Below are positions 1-9,367 of a stretch of DNA of 64,000 nt, one piece after another (position 1 is the first letter of the stretch; the number at the start of each line of letters is the position of its first letter). The translations under genes and the position numbers were made by a program. The notes under the pieces are model-generated. The model worked only from the letters and a program-made list of their open reading frames with translations, did not search any database and had not been told where the DNA came from. The stretch covers positions 434,001 to 498,000 of the forward strand of contig NZ_CP095046.1 of NCBI RefSeq assembly GCF_022919215.1, in the 5' to 3' direction. Source of the DNA: Hymenobacter cellulosilyticus. GTDB taxonomy: Bacteria > Bacteroidota > Bacteroidia > Cytophagales > Hymenobacteraceae.

Positions 1-1561
1 CGTAGAAAATTTGGGCGGCAGAGAACAAGCCCACCCCTCCGGTTACTTCAACTTCCACCCATTCAAAGTCTTGCGTCGTTAAAAAACCCAGCTGGTGGCG
101 GTTGTCGCCTACCAGACCCAGATCCAGCAAGGTTGTGGCGGATGAGCTTTCCAGCAGGCGGCTGCCATTGGTTCCGCCGTAGGTATTGATGCGGATATTC
201 TGCAGCAGCGTATTGTTGAGCAGTGTATTGTTGGTGCGCAACGCAATGCCGGCGCGGTTACCGGCCTGGCCCGCGCCATTCAGCCGCAGCTTCAGCTTGT
301 AGGTACCTAGGGCAGCTATGGGGAATCGTACCTCGGCGTAATCAGACTCGGAAAAGGTATTGTCGGCCGCTTTCTGGGGGTTGGTGGAACTGCAGCCCAC
401 ACAGGCCAGCGCCGAACCCGACTCCTGATACTCAGTACCGCGCTTGGGCTCGGTGAAGTCCGACAACACAGGCTCGTCATCCTGGAAAGCCCGGGGCTCA
501 ATACCAAAACCGTAGTAAACCTGCAGGGTATTGAGGGCGCTAGCCAGCGCCGACTGCTTGATTTCGACCCGGTCGAATGCCAGACCAGATTTAAAGCTGA
601 CCTGGTAGCGGTTGTCGGGCAGCAGGGTCAATTCCAGCAGTTCAGCCCCGCTACGCGCTTCCTGGGCCACACCGTTGAGGTAAGTAGTAATTTGCAGGGA
701 GTTTAGCGCATTCACATCCAGCACACCGCCGTTGCCGACCACAAAGCCAGCCTGGTAGCCAGCCGGAGCAGGCCTTTCGAGCTTTACCTGCAGCGCGGCC
801 GAGCAGTTTACGCCGGCCAAAGTAGTTAGGGTAGCAAAGTTGTTCAGCCCGGCGTCCACGGCATTGAGGGGGTTAGCTACGCCCGTACCCACACAAGCAG
901 ATATTCCGGTGCCGCCGGTTGTTGCCTTGTAGTCATCGGTGCTGGGCTCGGTGGCCCGGGAAAGGTAGCCCACTGCCTTGGTAAATTGGGTATTAGCCGG
1001 CACCCCGTAGGCGTAAAGCACCCGCACCGTGTTGATGCCGTTAAGAATTCCGCCCACGGCAATTTCCAACTGGTCAAAAGGCTTGGAGGAGACAAACTCC
1101 AACCGTACCCGGCTGTCGGACAGCGCAGTACTACTCACCAAGGCATCATTAGCTAAAAGCTCCTGCTGTTGATTGCCGCCGAGGTAAGTACGCAAGGTAA
1201 GCGTGGCCAGAGTATTGGCATTAAGCGCATTACCGCTACTAATTACGACCCCGGCTCGGTACGTAGCCGGAGCCGTGCCCGATAAGCTCAGCGACAGCGC
1301 CACCCCGCCGCCCAGCAACCCAAGCGTATTCTGGATGGTAGCGTAATTCTCCAGGTCTGTATCAGCGGCTCGTTCCGGGTTGGAAACTAGACAACTCAGG
1401 CACAACCCGGCGCCGGTGGCACTGGTGCGGTAGTTGGCCGGACTAATCGGGGTGGCAAAGGTGGAGTAATAGGCCGACTCAGTTTGGGCAACGGTGTAGC
1501 GGCCCGGCAGTAACCCCACTAAGCACAAGCTTAGAATTCGGAAGTAGTAGAGGCTTTTCAT
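1..1561 (-). CDS. Repeat-containing secreted surface protein, 3' end beyond window
   Basis: About 520 residues are visible from the ATG at 1561 to the window edge, with no stop. The N-terminus (MKSLYYFRILSLCLVGLLPG...VAQ) is a signal peptide. The rest is built from three related units of about 160-175 residues. Each opens with a Cys-rich SCL/CVG box followed by xNPxxAAD (CLSCLVSNPERAAD, ACVGTGVANPLNAVD, ACVGCSSTNPQKAAD), and each continues with beta-strand-like text ending in a (V/Q)xYxxG-type strand. This is the style of very long Hymenobacter surface proteins that end in a T9SS sorting domain, but the C-terminus is outside the window, so T9SS export is inferred. It is transcribed divergently from the NtrC-type regulator at 2459. 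No known enzymatic domain is seen; an adhesin or structural surface role is a guess. Confidence 0.8.
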   Translation of the reverse strand, partial: MKSLYYFRILSLCLVGLLPGRYTVAQTESAYYSTFATPISPANYRTSATGAGLCLSCLVSNPERAADTDLENYATIQNTLGLLGGGVALSLSLSGTAPATYRAGVVISSGNALNANTLATLTLRTYLGGNQQQELLANDALVSSTALSDSRVRLEFVSSKPFDQLEIAVGGILNGINTVRVLYAYGVPANTQFTKAVGYLSRATEPSTDDYKATTGGTGISACVGTGVANPLNAVDAGLNNFATLTTLAGVNCSAALQVKLERPAPAGYQAGFVVGNGGVLDVNALNSLQITTYLNGVAQEARSGAELLELTLLPDNRYQVSFKSGLAFDRVEIKQSALASALNTLQVYYGFGIEPRAFQDDEPVLSDFTEPKRGTEYQESGSALACVGCSSTNPQKAADNTFSESDYAEVRFPIAALGTYKLKLRLNGAGQAGNRAGIALRTNNTLLNNTLLQNIRINTYGGTNGSRLLESSSATTLLDLGLVGDNRHQLGFLTTQDFEWVEVEVTGGVGLFSAAQIFY

Positions 1562-1609
1562 AACTGTGGAGGGTAAGCAGCCTTGGTATGGGGCTGGTGT
1601 TCCCTTTAG

Positions 1610-1626
1610 TACAAGCCTATGACCAA
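1610..1626 (-). promoter_or_regulatory. Possible sigma-54 promoter for the surface-protein gene
   Basis: Reading the minus strand, TTGG-N8-TTG places GG and TTG at the spacing of a -24/-12 sigma-54 promoter (consensus TGGCACG-N4-TTGC). The last C of the -12 box is T, and the bases after GG do not match. A start near 1600 would leave a leader of about 39 nt. The half-sites at 1691-1728 would then lie about 90-130 bp upstream, where NtrC-family activators normally bind. Sequence match is partial; function is inferred from position. Confidence 0.35.
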
Positions 1627-1690
1627 GCTCTACTTAAAAAGATAAACAACTGATATTCAATGATTTAAACAAATAATAAAAGCCTAATAT

Positions 1691-1728
1691 TTTCCCATTT
1701 TAAGAAAAGGCTTTCTGGATCTGGGAAA
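1691..1728. promoter_or_regulatory. TTTCCCA...TGGGAAA half-site pair
   Basis: TTTCCCA (1691-1697) and TGGGAAA (1722-1728) form an inverted pair with a 24-bp spacer. The extended forms TTTCCCATTTT and TGGGAAAGGCT recur elsewhere in the same intergenic region (1828-1838 and 2321-2340). A candidate upstream activator site for the adjacent NtrC-type regulator; this is inference. Confidence 0.4.
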
Positions 1729-2299
1729 GGCTAATGAGCCGGGAGAGTACCCAGAAACCTACAATTCAGTCTATTCGCCACTTAAAAAACTGCTCACAAT
1801 CACTACTCGAAGCTTGTGAAGGGCCGTTTTCCCATTTTGACACATCTATGAATGCTGCACTTTGCGGGGTCGCCAGTCCCGGTGGCCAACGACAGCGCAT
1901 ACTTTTAAAAAGATATTCTGCCATATGTAATAGCCCTTTTCACGAGTGAAGGGAGCCTGCTCGGACCGATTCTCACCAAATTAGCCCTTTAGCCCTGCCC
2001 CTTCTCTTATATCAGTTGCAATTCAGAGCCTACTCCACCTCAGCTAGCAAGGCCGGGCAGGAGCATACCCCAAAACCGGGGCAAGACCCTGGTCGTACTT
2101 ACGGCCCTTAACCCGACTCACCAATGAGAGTTCAGAGGATAAGCTAATCGGGTTTTAGAAAAGCTGTAGCCGACGAAAAAGGCTGGTCAGGCTGCGGCAT
2201 TCCGTGGCGCAAGAGGTATTAAAGGAAAGCGCCATTTTTAACCTGGGCAATTAACTGGCTATGGATCATATGCTTACTTGCGCACTTATTCTATAACGA

Positions 2300-2335
2300 T
2301 TTCCCAATTATAGATTGCACTTCCCATTTTGGGAA
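2300..2335. promoter_or_regulatory. TTCCCA direct repeat plus palindrome upstream of the NtrC-type regulator
   Basis: TTCCCA occurs at 2301-2306 and again at 2321-2326, exactly 20 bp apart (about two helical turns). The second copy forms the palindrome TTCCCA-TTT-TGGGAA (2321-2335). The site lies about 125 bp before the regulator start at 2459 and fits an operator or autoregulatory site of a dimeric regulator. No confident promoter was placed between it and the gene; TGGCA at 2340-2344 resembles a -24 box but has no good -12 partner. Confidence 0.45.
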
Positions 2336-2458
2336 AGGCTGGCAAACCCTGTTTTTTAGGCATATACTAGCGTTTACAAGTAGTAAATGTCCTTCTTATC
2401 CGTCCTCTTACGCTTAAACAATTGAATAATTCCGCGCTAACAGGTTTCAGCTCCCCTG

Positions 2459-3868
2459 ATGAGCCGGCTATATTCTTCCTTAGCTGCCCCCGTTCCTATG
2501 CCCAATTCTACAGTAGTTACTATTTTCATCGTTGAGGACAACGCTTGGTATGGCGAGATTCTAGAATATCGTCTATCCCAAAACCCTGACTATCAGCTTC
2601 GGCGCTTTACAACTGTGCAGGCCTGCCTGGATAATTTGGGCGAAAAGCCTGACGTAATTACCCTGGACTATTCTTTACCCGACGGGCGGGGCGACCAGGC
2701 CCTGCGCCAAATCAAGGAACGGCTGCCGGAAGTAGCTGTTATCGTTATTTCCGGGCAGGAAGATGTGCGCACGGCCATTGCTCTGCTGCACCAGGGAGCC
2801 TACGATTATCTGGTAAAAGATGAGGAAACCCTGGACCGGCTGTGGAATTCCGTGGGCAACTTGCAGAAGCAGCTACTGCTGCGGCGGGAGAATGTGCGCC
2901 TGCGGGAACAGATTGGCCAGAAATACGACCCACAGCGTGCTATTCTGGGGGAAAGTGACCAAATCAAGCAGCTCTTTACGTTAATCGACAAGGCTGGCCG
3001 GGCTAACATTTCGGTGTCGTTGAGTGGGGAAACTGGCACGGGTAAGGAGCTCGTGGCCAAAGCCATACATTTCCGATCAGACCGCCGTGACGGGCCCTTT
3101 GTGGCCGTCAACGTGGCCGCAATTCCTGGGGAGCTGCTGGAAAGCGAATTGTTCGGACATGAGAAAGGCGCGTTCACCGGGGCCATTAATCGCCGCATCG
3201 GCCGCTTTGAGGAGGCCAACAAAGGCACGCTGTTCCTGGATGAGATTTCGGAGCTGGACCTAAGCTTGCAGGCCAAGCTGCTGCGGGTGCTACAGGAGCG
3301 GGAGGTTGTTCGCGTGGGCGGCAACCAACGCATTGCCTTCGATGCCCGCCTGATGGTGGCCACCCACCGCGACTTAAGCAAGGAGGTGCAAGAGGGCCGG
3401 TTTCGCGAGGATCTGTACTACCGCTTGCTGGGGCTGCCCATTGTGCTGCCGCCTCTGCGCGCCCGGGGCCATGACATTCTTCTGCTGGCCAACTCCTTTC
3501 TACGGGACTTTTGCCGACAAAACAGCATGGCAGCCTGCAGCATCTCGGCCGAGGCGCAGCACCTGCTGCTGCAATACCACTTTCCCGGCAATGTGCGCGA
3601 GCTGAAAGCGGTGGTGGAACTGGCCGCCGTGCTGGCCGAAAGCGACACAATCCGGCCCCAGGATTTGTCGCTGCGGGGAGAGCGGCCCAACCAGCCTCCC
3701 CTCATCGTGCCCGGATCCGACGAGTCGTTGCGTGCGCAGACGGCCGCCATTGTGCAGCGCTACCTGCAGACCTACAACGGAAATATTTCAGAAGTAGCCG
3801 CCCGACTGCAAATCGGGAAGTCTACCATTTATCGTATGCTTCAGAACAAGGATATCCATCTACCCTGA
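2459..3868 (+). CDS. Sigma-54-dependent response regulator (NtrC/AtoC family)
   Basis: A 469-residue three-domain regulator. The receiver (about 20-135) has the acidic pair ED near 26-27, phosphoacceptor D70 (ITLDYSLPDG) and K120. The AAA+ sigma-54 interaction domain (about 160-390) has Walker A GETGTGKE near 190-197, the GAFTGA loop near 237-242 that contacts sigma-54, and Walker B GTLFLDE near 256-262. A Fis-type helix-turn-helix closes the protein (NISEVAARLQIGKSTIYRML). It should activate sigma-54 promoters by ATP hydrolysis when phosphorylated. The hybrid kinase starts 22 bases downstream and is its likely partner. A second in-frame Met (MPNSTVV, residue 14) is an alternative start. Confidence 0.96.
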   Translation: MSRLYSSLAAPVPMPNSTVVTIFIVEDNAWYGEILEYRLSQNPDYQLRRFTTVQACLDNLGEKPDVITLDYSLPDGRGDQALRQIKERLPEVAVIVISGQEDVRTAIALLHQGAYDYLVKDEETLDRLWNSVGNLQKQLLLRRENVRLREQIGQKYDPQRAILGESDQIKQLFTLIDKAGRANISVSLSGETGTGKELVAKAIHFRSDRRDGPFVAVNVAAIPGELLESELFGHEKGAFTGAINRRIGRFEEANKGTLFLDEISELDLSLQAKLLRVLQEREVVRVGGNQRIAFDARLMVATHRDLSKEVQEGRFREDLYYRLLGLPIVLPPLRARGHDILLLANSFLRDFCRQNSMAACSISAEAQHLLLQYHFPGNVRELKAVVELAAVLAESDTIRPQDLSLRGERPNQPPLIVPGSDESLRAQTAAIVQRYLQTYNGNISEVAARLQIGKSTIYRMLQNKDIHLP

Positions 3869-3890
3869 TCTGAACCATAGCTACGGTACT

Positions 3891-6800
3891 ATGACTTTAT
3901 TAGCTTACCGTCAACTGCGGCGGCGCCTGCAGCAGGCGCAGCAGGCACAGGCCGCCGCCCAACTCGAATTGCAGCAACTACGGGCTTTGGTGGAACAGCA
4001 GCGCCTGGCGGCGGCCAAGCAGACGGCCGCTTTGCTGCAAACAATTCATACCGGGCTGCTGATTGAAAATGCTCAGGGCGTCGTGACGCTGAATCACCGG
4101 CTGGCCGAAATGCTGCTGTTGCCGGGCGAGACTTCCACGTACATCGGCCAACCCAGCGAGGCTATTTTCACGCGGGGTCAGCGCGGCTTCACTAACCCTA
4201 CGTGGGTGAAAGCCCAGATGGATGCGGCACGGGAGGCTCAGACCCAGGTAAAGGGCCTGCTTCAGCACCTCAGCAACGGCATCATTCTGCAGGTCGACTA
4301 TCTACCGGTGGTTCAAAACGGCGAAACCGTGCTGCACTTATGGAGCTACGAAGACGTAACCCAGCAGCAGCGGATACTACAGCACGTGCAGGAGCTGTCC
4401 AGGCTGGCCGAGCAGTGCCCGAACCCGATTATCTGTTTTACCTACGACGGGCAGGCACGCTACGCCAACTCAGCCGCTCAACCCGTGCTGCACATGCTGC
4501 AGGAACCGGCTGAGGCCGCCTGCCAGGGTTTTCTGCGCAGCGAAATCAGTGCGGCGTTGGCGGCGCGCCAGCCGCGGGTGTATGAGTACAGCCTAAGCAC
4601 CATCCGCTACGTGTGGACCATTGCGCCCCTGCCGCAGGAAGAAGGCGTAAACGTGTACCTGACCGATATTACGGCCCGGCACGTGGCCGAGCAGGAGCTT
4701 GAGCACAGTCAGCTCTTTGCTCGGCGCATCACCGACACGATTCCGCACCTGGTATTCCTCCTGGACCTGGACGAAAGCCGACTGCTGTATTGCAATAGTC
4801 AGAGCCTGCCGCTGCTGGGCTATTCCGACGTGGAAATGGTGGGCCTGGGGGCCCGCCTGCTGCCCACCATTCTAAAGCCCGAAGACTATCGGAGCGTGCA
4901 GCGGCGTCGGGGTGAGTTGGCCCAGACGGCGGTGGGCCAAACCCTGGAATCGGAGTACCAGGTGCGGCACCGGGACGGCAGCTGGCGCTGGATGAAGATT
5001 AAAAGTGCCCCGTTTCGCCGCCACCCCAACGGGCGCGTGAGCCAGATGGTGGCCAGTGCCGAAGACGTAACGGCGCGTCGCTGCATGGAAGTCAAGCTGC
5101 GCCAGAGCCAGCTGTTTGTGGAGCGCCTGGCCAGCACCGCCCCCAACCTGATTTATATTCTTGACATCCAGGAAGGCCGCAACGTGTACTGCAATCAGTA
5201 CATCGAAACGCTGCTGGGCTACTCCGAAACCGATTTGCAGTCTATGGGCCCCAACATGCTGGCCCAACTAACCGCCCCCGACCAGCTACTGCTGCTACAG
5301 GACCATATCGACCAGCTAACCCGCTGTGCCGAAGGCGAGATACGCTCCCTGGAAGTATTTATGTACCACCGCGACGGCAGCATCCGGTGGCTGCGGCTCA
5401 ACAATACGCCCTTTGAGCGCAATGCCACCGGGAAGTGCAGCAGGTGGTGGGCACGGCCGAGAATATTACCCACTGGAAGCTAGCCGAGGAGCAGCGCCGG
5501 GCCGCCAACCGCACCCTGGCCGAGCAGAACGACCTGTTCCGCCAGGTAATTGACACCACGCCCCACCTAGTCTACCTCAAGGACGGCGACGGCAATTACC
5601 TGCTGGCCAACCAGGCTACGGCCGACCTGTATAGCTTGAGCGTGGAGGAAGTGGTACAAACCAACGTAAGCCAGCTTCCTATTTCCCCCGACGACATGGC
5701 TCGCTACCTGCGCGCCGACCGGCAGGTTATGACCTCCCAGCGGGAGTTGATCATGGAAGAAACGTTTACCCGTCCCAACGGAGAGGTGGTATGGTTCAAC
5801 AGCATCAAACGCCCTTTCCAGCTAGCCGATGGCACCACCCGGGTGCTGGGCGTCGACAGCAACATCACGGCCCTGAAGGAAACCCAGCAGGCCCTACGTC
5901 AGGCCAAAGAGGCCGCCGAGGAAAATGCCCGGGCCAAACAGGACTTCCTGGCCAACATGAGCCACGAGATTCGCACGCCCATGACTGGCATTCTGGGTTT
6001 GGCCGGGCTGTTGCAAAAAACGCCGCTCGACGAGCGGCAAAGCCAGTATCTGGACCATATTCAGCACTCCGCCGATCAGCTGCTGGTGATTATCAACGAT
6101 ATTCTGGCCATGGCCCAGCTGGGTGCGGGTAAGGTCCGCCTGGAAACTACCAACTTTGATTTGCGGCAAGTACTGGTAGCCAGCCGGCAGCTGCTGCTGC
6201 CCAAAGCTGCCGAAAAAGGCATCTGCCTGGAGCTAGAGTTGCCCCCGGCCGAAGTGTCCACGCTGGTATCCGGCGACCCGTACCGGCTGCGTCAGGTGCT
6301 GCTCAACCTGCTCAGCAATGCCGTCAAGTTCACGGATCAAGGCCAGGTGCTGCTAACCTGCCGACGGCTTAGCAACCCCCAAGAGCCCCTGGTGTTTGAG
6401 TTTGCCGTTCTCGATTCGGGCATCGGCATTCCGGCCCACCAGCTCGAGTACGTGTTCGACTCCTTTACCCAGGCCACGGCCAGCACGGCCCGCGAATATG
6501 GCGGCTCAGGCCTGGGGCTTAGTATTTCGCGGGGCTTAGTAGAACTCATGGGTGGTAGCATTACGGTGGAAAGCCGCTTGCATGAGGGCAGCGCTTTCCG
6601 GGTTACGCTGCCCTTTGCGCAGGCGCAGGCTCCGCTGCCTCTCTCTACGCCCCTTGCTGCACCAGTCGGCTACTACAGCTTAGGGCCGCGCCGTATTCTG
6701 TTGGCCGAAGACAATGCTGTCAATCAGGTGTTGGTAAACGCCCAGCTCGGCACCTGGGGCTGCCAGGTAGATATTGCCAGCAACGGCCGCGAAGCCCTGC

Positions 6801-7426
6801 AGCTGTTCCACCACCACCGCTACGATGCCGTGCTGATGGATATTCAGATGCCCGGCCTCGACGGTGTTGCCACCGCCCGCCTGCTGCGTGAGCACCCCGA
6901 CGCGGCCCGGGCCGCCACCCCCATTATTGCCCTGACGGCCCATGCCTTGCCAGGCGAAGCCGAACGGTATCAGGCGGCCGGATTTGATGGCTACGTTTCC
7001 AAGCCTTTCCAGGAAGAAGAGCTGTTCCAGACCCTGGTTCGGCTGCTGACCCCACCCAACACGCTTGTGGCCGAGGAATCAGCTCCGGTATACAGCTTGG
7101 CGGGTATTCGTCGCCTGGCCCACGGCAACGAAGAATTCATTAGTCGTTTGATTCGGGTATTCGTTGAAACCACGCCGCCCATTGTGCAGGAACTGGAATC
7201 AGCCTTGCAGCAGCAAAACTGGCCGGCTCTGAGTGCCACCGCCCACCATCTGAAAAGCTCCTTCGCCGGCTTGCACATGCACCCTGTGCTGGACATTGTG
7301 CGCCGGCTGGAATCCATAAAGCCCGGTACAGACCACGACTTGGCCGAAATAAACAGCCTCGTGCAGCAAGTGCGGACCGTTACTGACCAGGTAATAGCCC
7401 AGCTTCGGCGGGAACTTCCCGATTAA
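3891..7426 (+). CDS. Hybrid sensor histidine kinase: PAS x5, HisKA, HATPase, receiver, HPt (frameshifted)
   Basis: Restoring one base near 5433 joins two frames into about 1178 residues. A Gln-rich coiled-coil start is followed by five PAS-like domains (roughly 50-160, 165-265, 270-395, 400-525, 545-665). Then come HisKA with the phospho-His in FLANMSHEIRTPM, HATPase with N box RQVLLNLLSNAVKF and G boxes DSGIGI and GGSGLGLS, a receiver (LMDIQMPGLDG, SKPF), and a C-terminal HPt (ATAHHLKSSF). No transmembrane segment is seen, so it is probably cytoplasmic. The break falls within the fourth PAS (ATGK then QQVVGTAEN, a typical PAS end), consistent with one missing G. It likely feeds phosphate through receiver and HPt to the regulator just upstream. 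Confidence 0.92.
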
Positions 7427-7433
7427 GGCCGCT

Positions 7434-7441
7434 TACCTTTG
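7434..7441 (+). promoter_or_regulatory. TAnnTTTG -7 element before the flavin monooxygenase
   Basis: TACCTTTG matches the Bacteroidota -7 consensus TAnnTTTG exactly and lies 24 bases before the proposed ATG at 7466. No clear TTTG -33 partner is visible, so this is a candidate only. Confidence 0.4.
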
Positions 7442-7465
7442 CGGCCGCCCTCCATTTCCCCACTT

Positions 7466-8531
7466 ATGCCCGACTCTCCTATTTTTATTGATACTGTGAT
7501 TATTGGGGCGGGGCAGGCGGGGCTGGCGGCAGCCTACTATCTGCAGCACCACGGCCAGTCGTTCGTGGTGCTGGATGAGCGGCCAGCCATCGGCCACGTG
7601 TGGGCCACCCGCTACGACTCCCTGCGCCTGTTTTCGCCGGCCTGGGCCAGCGGCCTGCCCGGTCTGCCCTGGCCCGGCAGCTCAACCCGCTACCCGACCA
7701 AAGACGAAGCGGCAGCTTATCTGCAACGCTACGCGGAGCATTTCAACCTGCCCGTACGCCTGGGCCAACGCGTAACGCGCGTGGCCGCCATCCAGGCCGG
7801 GACAGAGTACGAAGTCAGCACTGCGGCCGGGCCAACCTATACGGCCCGCAACGTTATTGTGTGCACGGGTCCTTACAATGCGCCGCGTCTGCCCGATTTT
7901 GCTCAGCAGCTTAACCCAGCCATTCCGCAAGTACATAGCAGCGCATACCGCCGCCCGGGCAGCTGCCGGGCACCGGACCGGTGGCTGTGGTGGGCAGCGG
8001 CAACTCGGCCCTGCAGATTGGCGCCGACCTAGCTGCCACCGGCCGGCCGGTGTATGCGGCCTTTAATGAACTGACGCCCGCTCTGCCCAACAACACGGGC
8101 ATGTGGCTTTTCCTCAAGTCGACGGGGCTGATGCGGGTGCCGCGACAGTCCTGGCTGGGCCGACGCATGCTGGCCCGCCCGAGCCAGTCGTCAGCGCCGA
8201 CTTGAGCCGGCTGCGCAGTTTTGCGAATGTCCACTTTATCGGCAAGGCAGTGAGGGTAACGGAAGATGGCCGTGGGCTACAAGGCTCGGTTGCTCCTACC
8301 CCGCCCCTGCAGGCGGTGGTGTGGGCCACCGGCTACGGCCCGGCCTTCGACTGGATTCAAGTGCCCGTATTTGATGCGGCCGGGGAGCCCCGCCACCAGC
8401 GCGGCCTGACCGAGGCGCCGGGCCTGGCGTTTCTGGGGTTGCCGTGGCTGCACACCCGCAGCTCGGCTCTGATGGGTGGCGCCGGGCCCGACGCCCGCTA
8501 CGTGGTGGAGGCCCTTCTGAAAAGGACATAA
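7466..8531 (+). CDS. Flavin-containing monooxygenase-like NAD(P)/FAD oxidoreductase (two frameshifts)
   Basis: The N-terminus carries the FAD Rossmann motif VIIGAGQAGLAAAYYL. A second dinucleotide motif VVGSGNSALQIG (from about 7984) marks the NADPH site, and VVWATGYGP is the typical FMO/ArsO-type ATGY box. The three parts sit in three frames. One base is missing near 7957 (a GGG run) and one near 8178 (a CCC run); restoring both gives 356 codons, a normal length for this family. The start at 7466 puts the Rossmann fold next to the N-terminus; an earlier ATG at 7439 would add nine residues and overlap the -7 element. Substrate unknown. Confidence 0.85.
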
Positions 8532-8606
8532 TTATATAGAAACCGAAGCACGGTTTTTGGGGTTAGGTAAACAGTAACCAATTGCAGGTCATCAACAAAA
8601 TACTAG

Positions 8607-8636
8607 TTGTTCGTTACCGCTTAAGGTTGTAATTTG
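8607..8636 (+). promoter_or_regulatory. Candidate Bacteroidota promoter for the 41-aa gene
   Basis: TTG at 8607-8609 and TAATTTG at 8630-8636 are separated by 20 bases, close to the TTTG-N19-TAnnTTTG pattern, though the -7 box lacks one T. A start near 8643 would leave a leader of about 16 nt. Confidence 0.4.
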
Positions 8637-8658
8637 TCTTGTCTCTAATACTTTTCTT

Positions 8659-8784
8659 ATGTCCTTGCTCCTTCTCAGCGGACTAGCCGTGGCCGCCGCC
8701 CTGCTGGTCTTCAATCCTTTTGATGACAACGACCGGAAAAAGCGCCTGCAGCCCGTGCGGGTGCCAGTGCGCAACGGCCGCTAA
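8659..8784 (+). CDS. Small 41-residue membrane-anchored protein
   Basis: ATG at 8659 to TAA at 8782-8784. The product begins MSLLLLSGLAVAAALLVFNPF, a single hydrophobic helix of about 17 residues. It continues with DDNDRKKRLQPVRVPVRNGR, a charged and mostly basic tail. A candidate promoter lies just upstream, and a strong two-way terminator begins 15 bases after the stop, so it looks like its own transcription unit. Not recognised as any named family. It could also be a leader-like peptide, but the flanking signals favour a real small protein. Confidence 0.6.
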   Translation: MSLLLLSGLAVAAALLVFNPFDDNDRKKRLQPVRVPVRNGR

Positions 8785-8798
8785 CCTCTTCTTCTCAA

Positions 8799-8832
8799 AG
8801 CAAAAAGGCCTCCCGACGGAGGCCTTTTTGCT
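8799..8832. terminator. Bidirectional terminator
   Basis: Perfect 15-bp arms (8799-8813 and 8818-8832) around the loop CGAC, with A-runs on the left and T-runs on the right. It lies between the 41-aa gene (plus) and the T9SS protein (minus), which converge here. Confidence 0.85.
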
Positions 8833-8923
8833 GGGCAATACTTTGCAACCCGGAATCCAGCTCACAAAAAAAGCAGCCGCGGACGACTGCTTTTTACTAT
8901 TTATTCAGCAAGAATGCAGATGA

Positions 8924-9295
8924 TTAGCGAATCACGAGCTTACGCATCTCACTGGCGTTTTCGCCTTCCAGCTTCACGTAGTACAGCCCGCTGGCAAACT
9001 TGCTTAAGTCCAAAGTCTTGGGGCCGCTCAGCTCCGTGATAGACTCACGGTAGATAACGGTGCCGATAACGTTGAGAATCCGGAGCTCCAGCCGCCGTCC
9101 CTCAAAGCCGTTGATGGCGATGTGGACAATACCGCTGCTGGGGTTGGGGTACACTAAAAAGGATTTTTCGTCGGCAGGCCGCGTGGGGGCAGGCGTACGA
9201 ACAGCCGGCTGGGCCGAGGCTGCGGGCAGTGTGCTACGGACGAAACCGAAGCCAAGCACGAGTAGTAGACAAAAAAAGCGTAAGCGTTGCATCAT
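8924..9295 (-). CDS. Small protein with T9SS type A C-terminal sorting domain
   Basis: A 123-residue protein: an N-terminal hydrophobic signal segment (about 5-28, ending ASAQ), a short Pro/Thr-rich linker, then a complete type A sorting domain from about 47. The domain shows FLVYPNPSSGIVHI, the central LRILNVIGTVIY strand, and the ending GLYYVKLEGENASEMRKLVI. Such domains direct export through the T9SS and are normally cut off, leaving the cargo at the surface. Here almost nothing precedes the domain, so there is essentially no cargo. It may be a remnant of a larger protein, or the domain may be the functional product. MMQ gives two possible starts three bases apart. Confidence 0.88.
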   Translation of the reverse strand: MMQRLRFFCLLLVLGFGFVRSTLPAASAQPAVRTPAPTRPADEKSFLVYPNPSSGIVHIAINGFEGRRLELRILNVIGTVIYRESITELSGPKTLDLSKFASGLYYVKLEGENASEMRKLVIR

Positions 9296-9367
9296 AGCAT
9301 GCTGTAGAGTGGGACAAGCGCAGGTTGTATATTGACTAGATTAACGGCCGGCGCTCAATTAGGTTTG

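Larger units (their letters stand above)
1562..2458. other. AT-richer intergenic region between divergent genes
   Basis: Roughly 900 bases separate the surface-protein start (1561, minus) from the regulator start (2459, plus). I see no convincing gene: one 71-codon open frame at 1734-1949 has no recognisable protein features. The region is visibly richer in A+T than its surroundings and holds repeated TTTCCCA / TGGGAAA half-sites at 1691, 1722, 1828, 2300, 2321 and 2330, described separately. Confidence 0.6.

Noticed and set aside
1734..1949. 71-codon open frame inside the regulatory region
   Set aside because: No recognisable protein features, spans the TTTCCCA half-sites, and composition is like the surrounding non-coding DNA.
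2340..2356. Sigma-54 promoter directly upstream of the NtrC-type regulator
   Set aside because: TGGCA fits a -24 box but the -12 position reads GTTT rather than TTGC, and the palindrome lies only 5 bp away, too close for an activator site.
5435..7426. Second half of the hybrid kinase as a separate gene
   Set aside because: The frame opens in the middle of a PAS domain with no promoter, and one added base fuses it perfectly with the upstream half.
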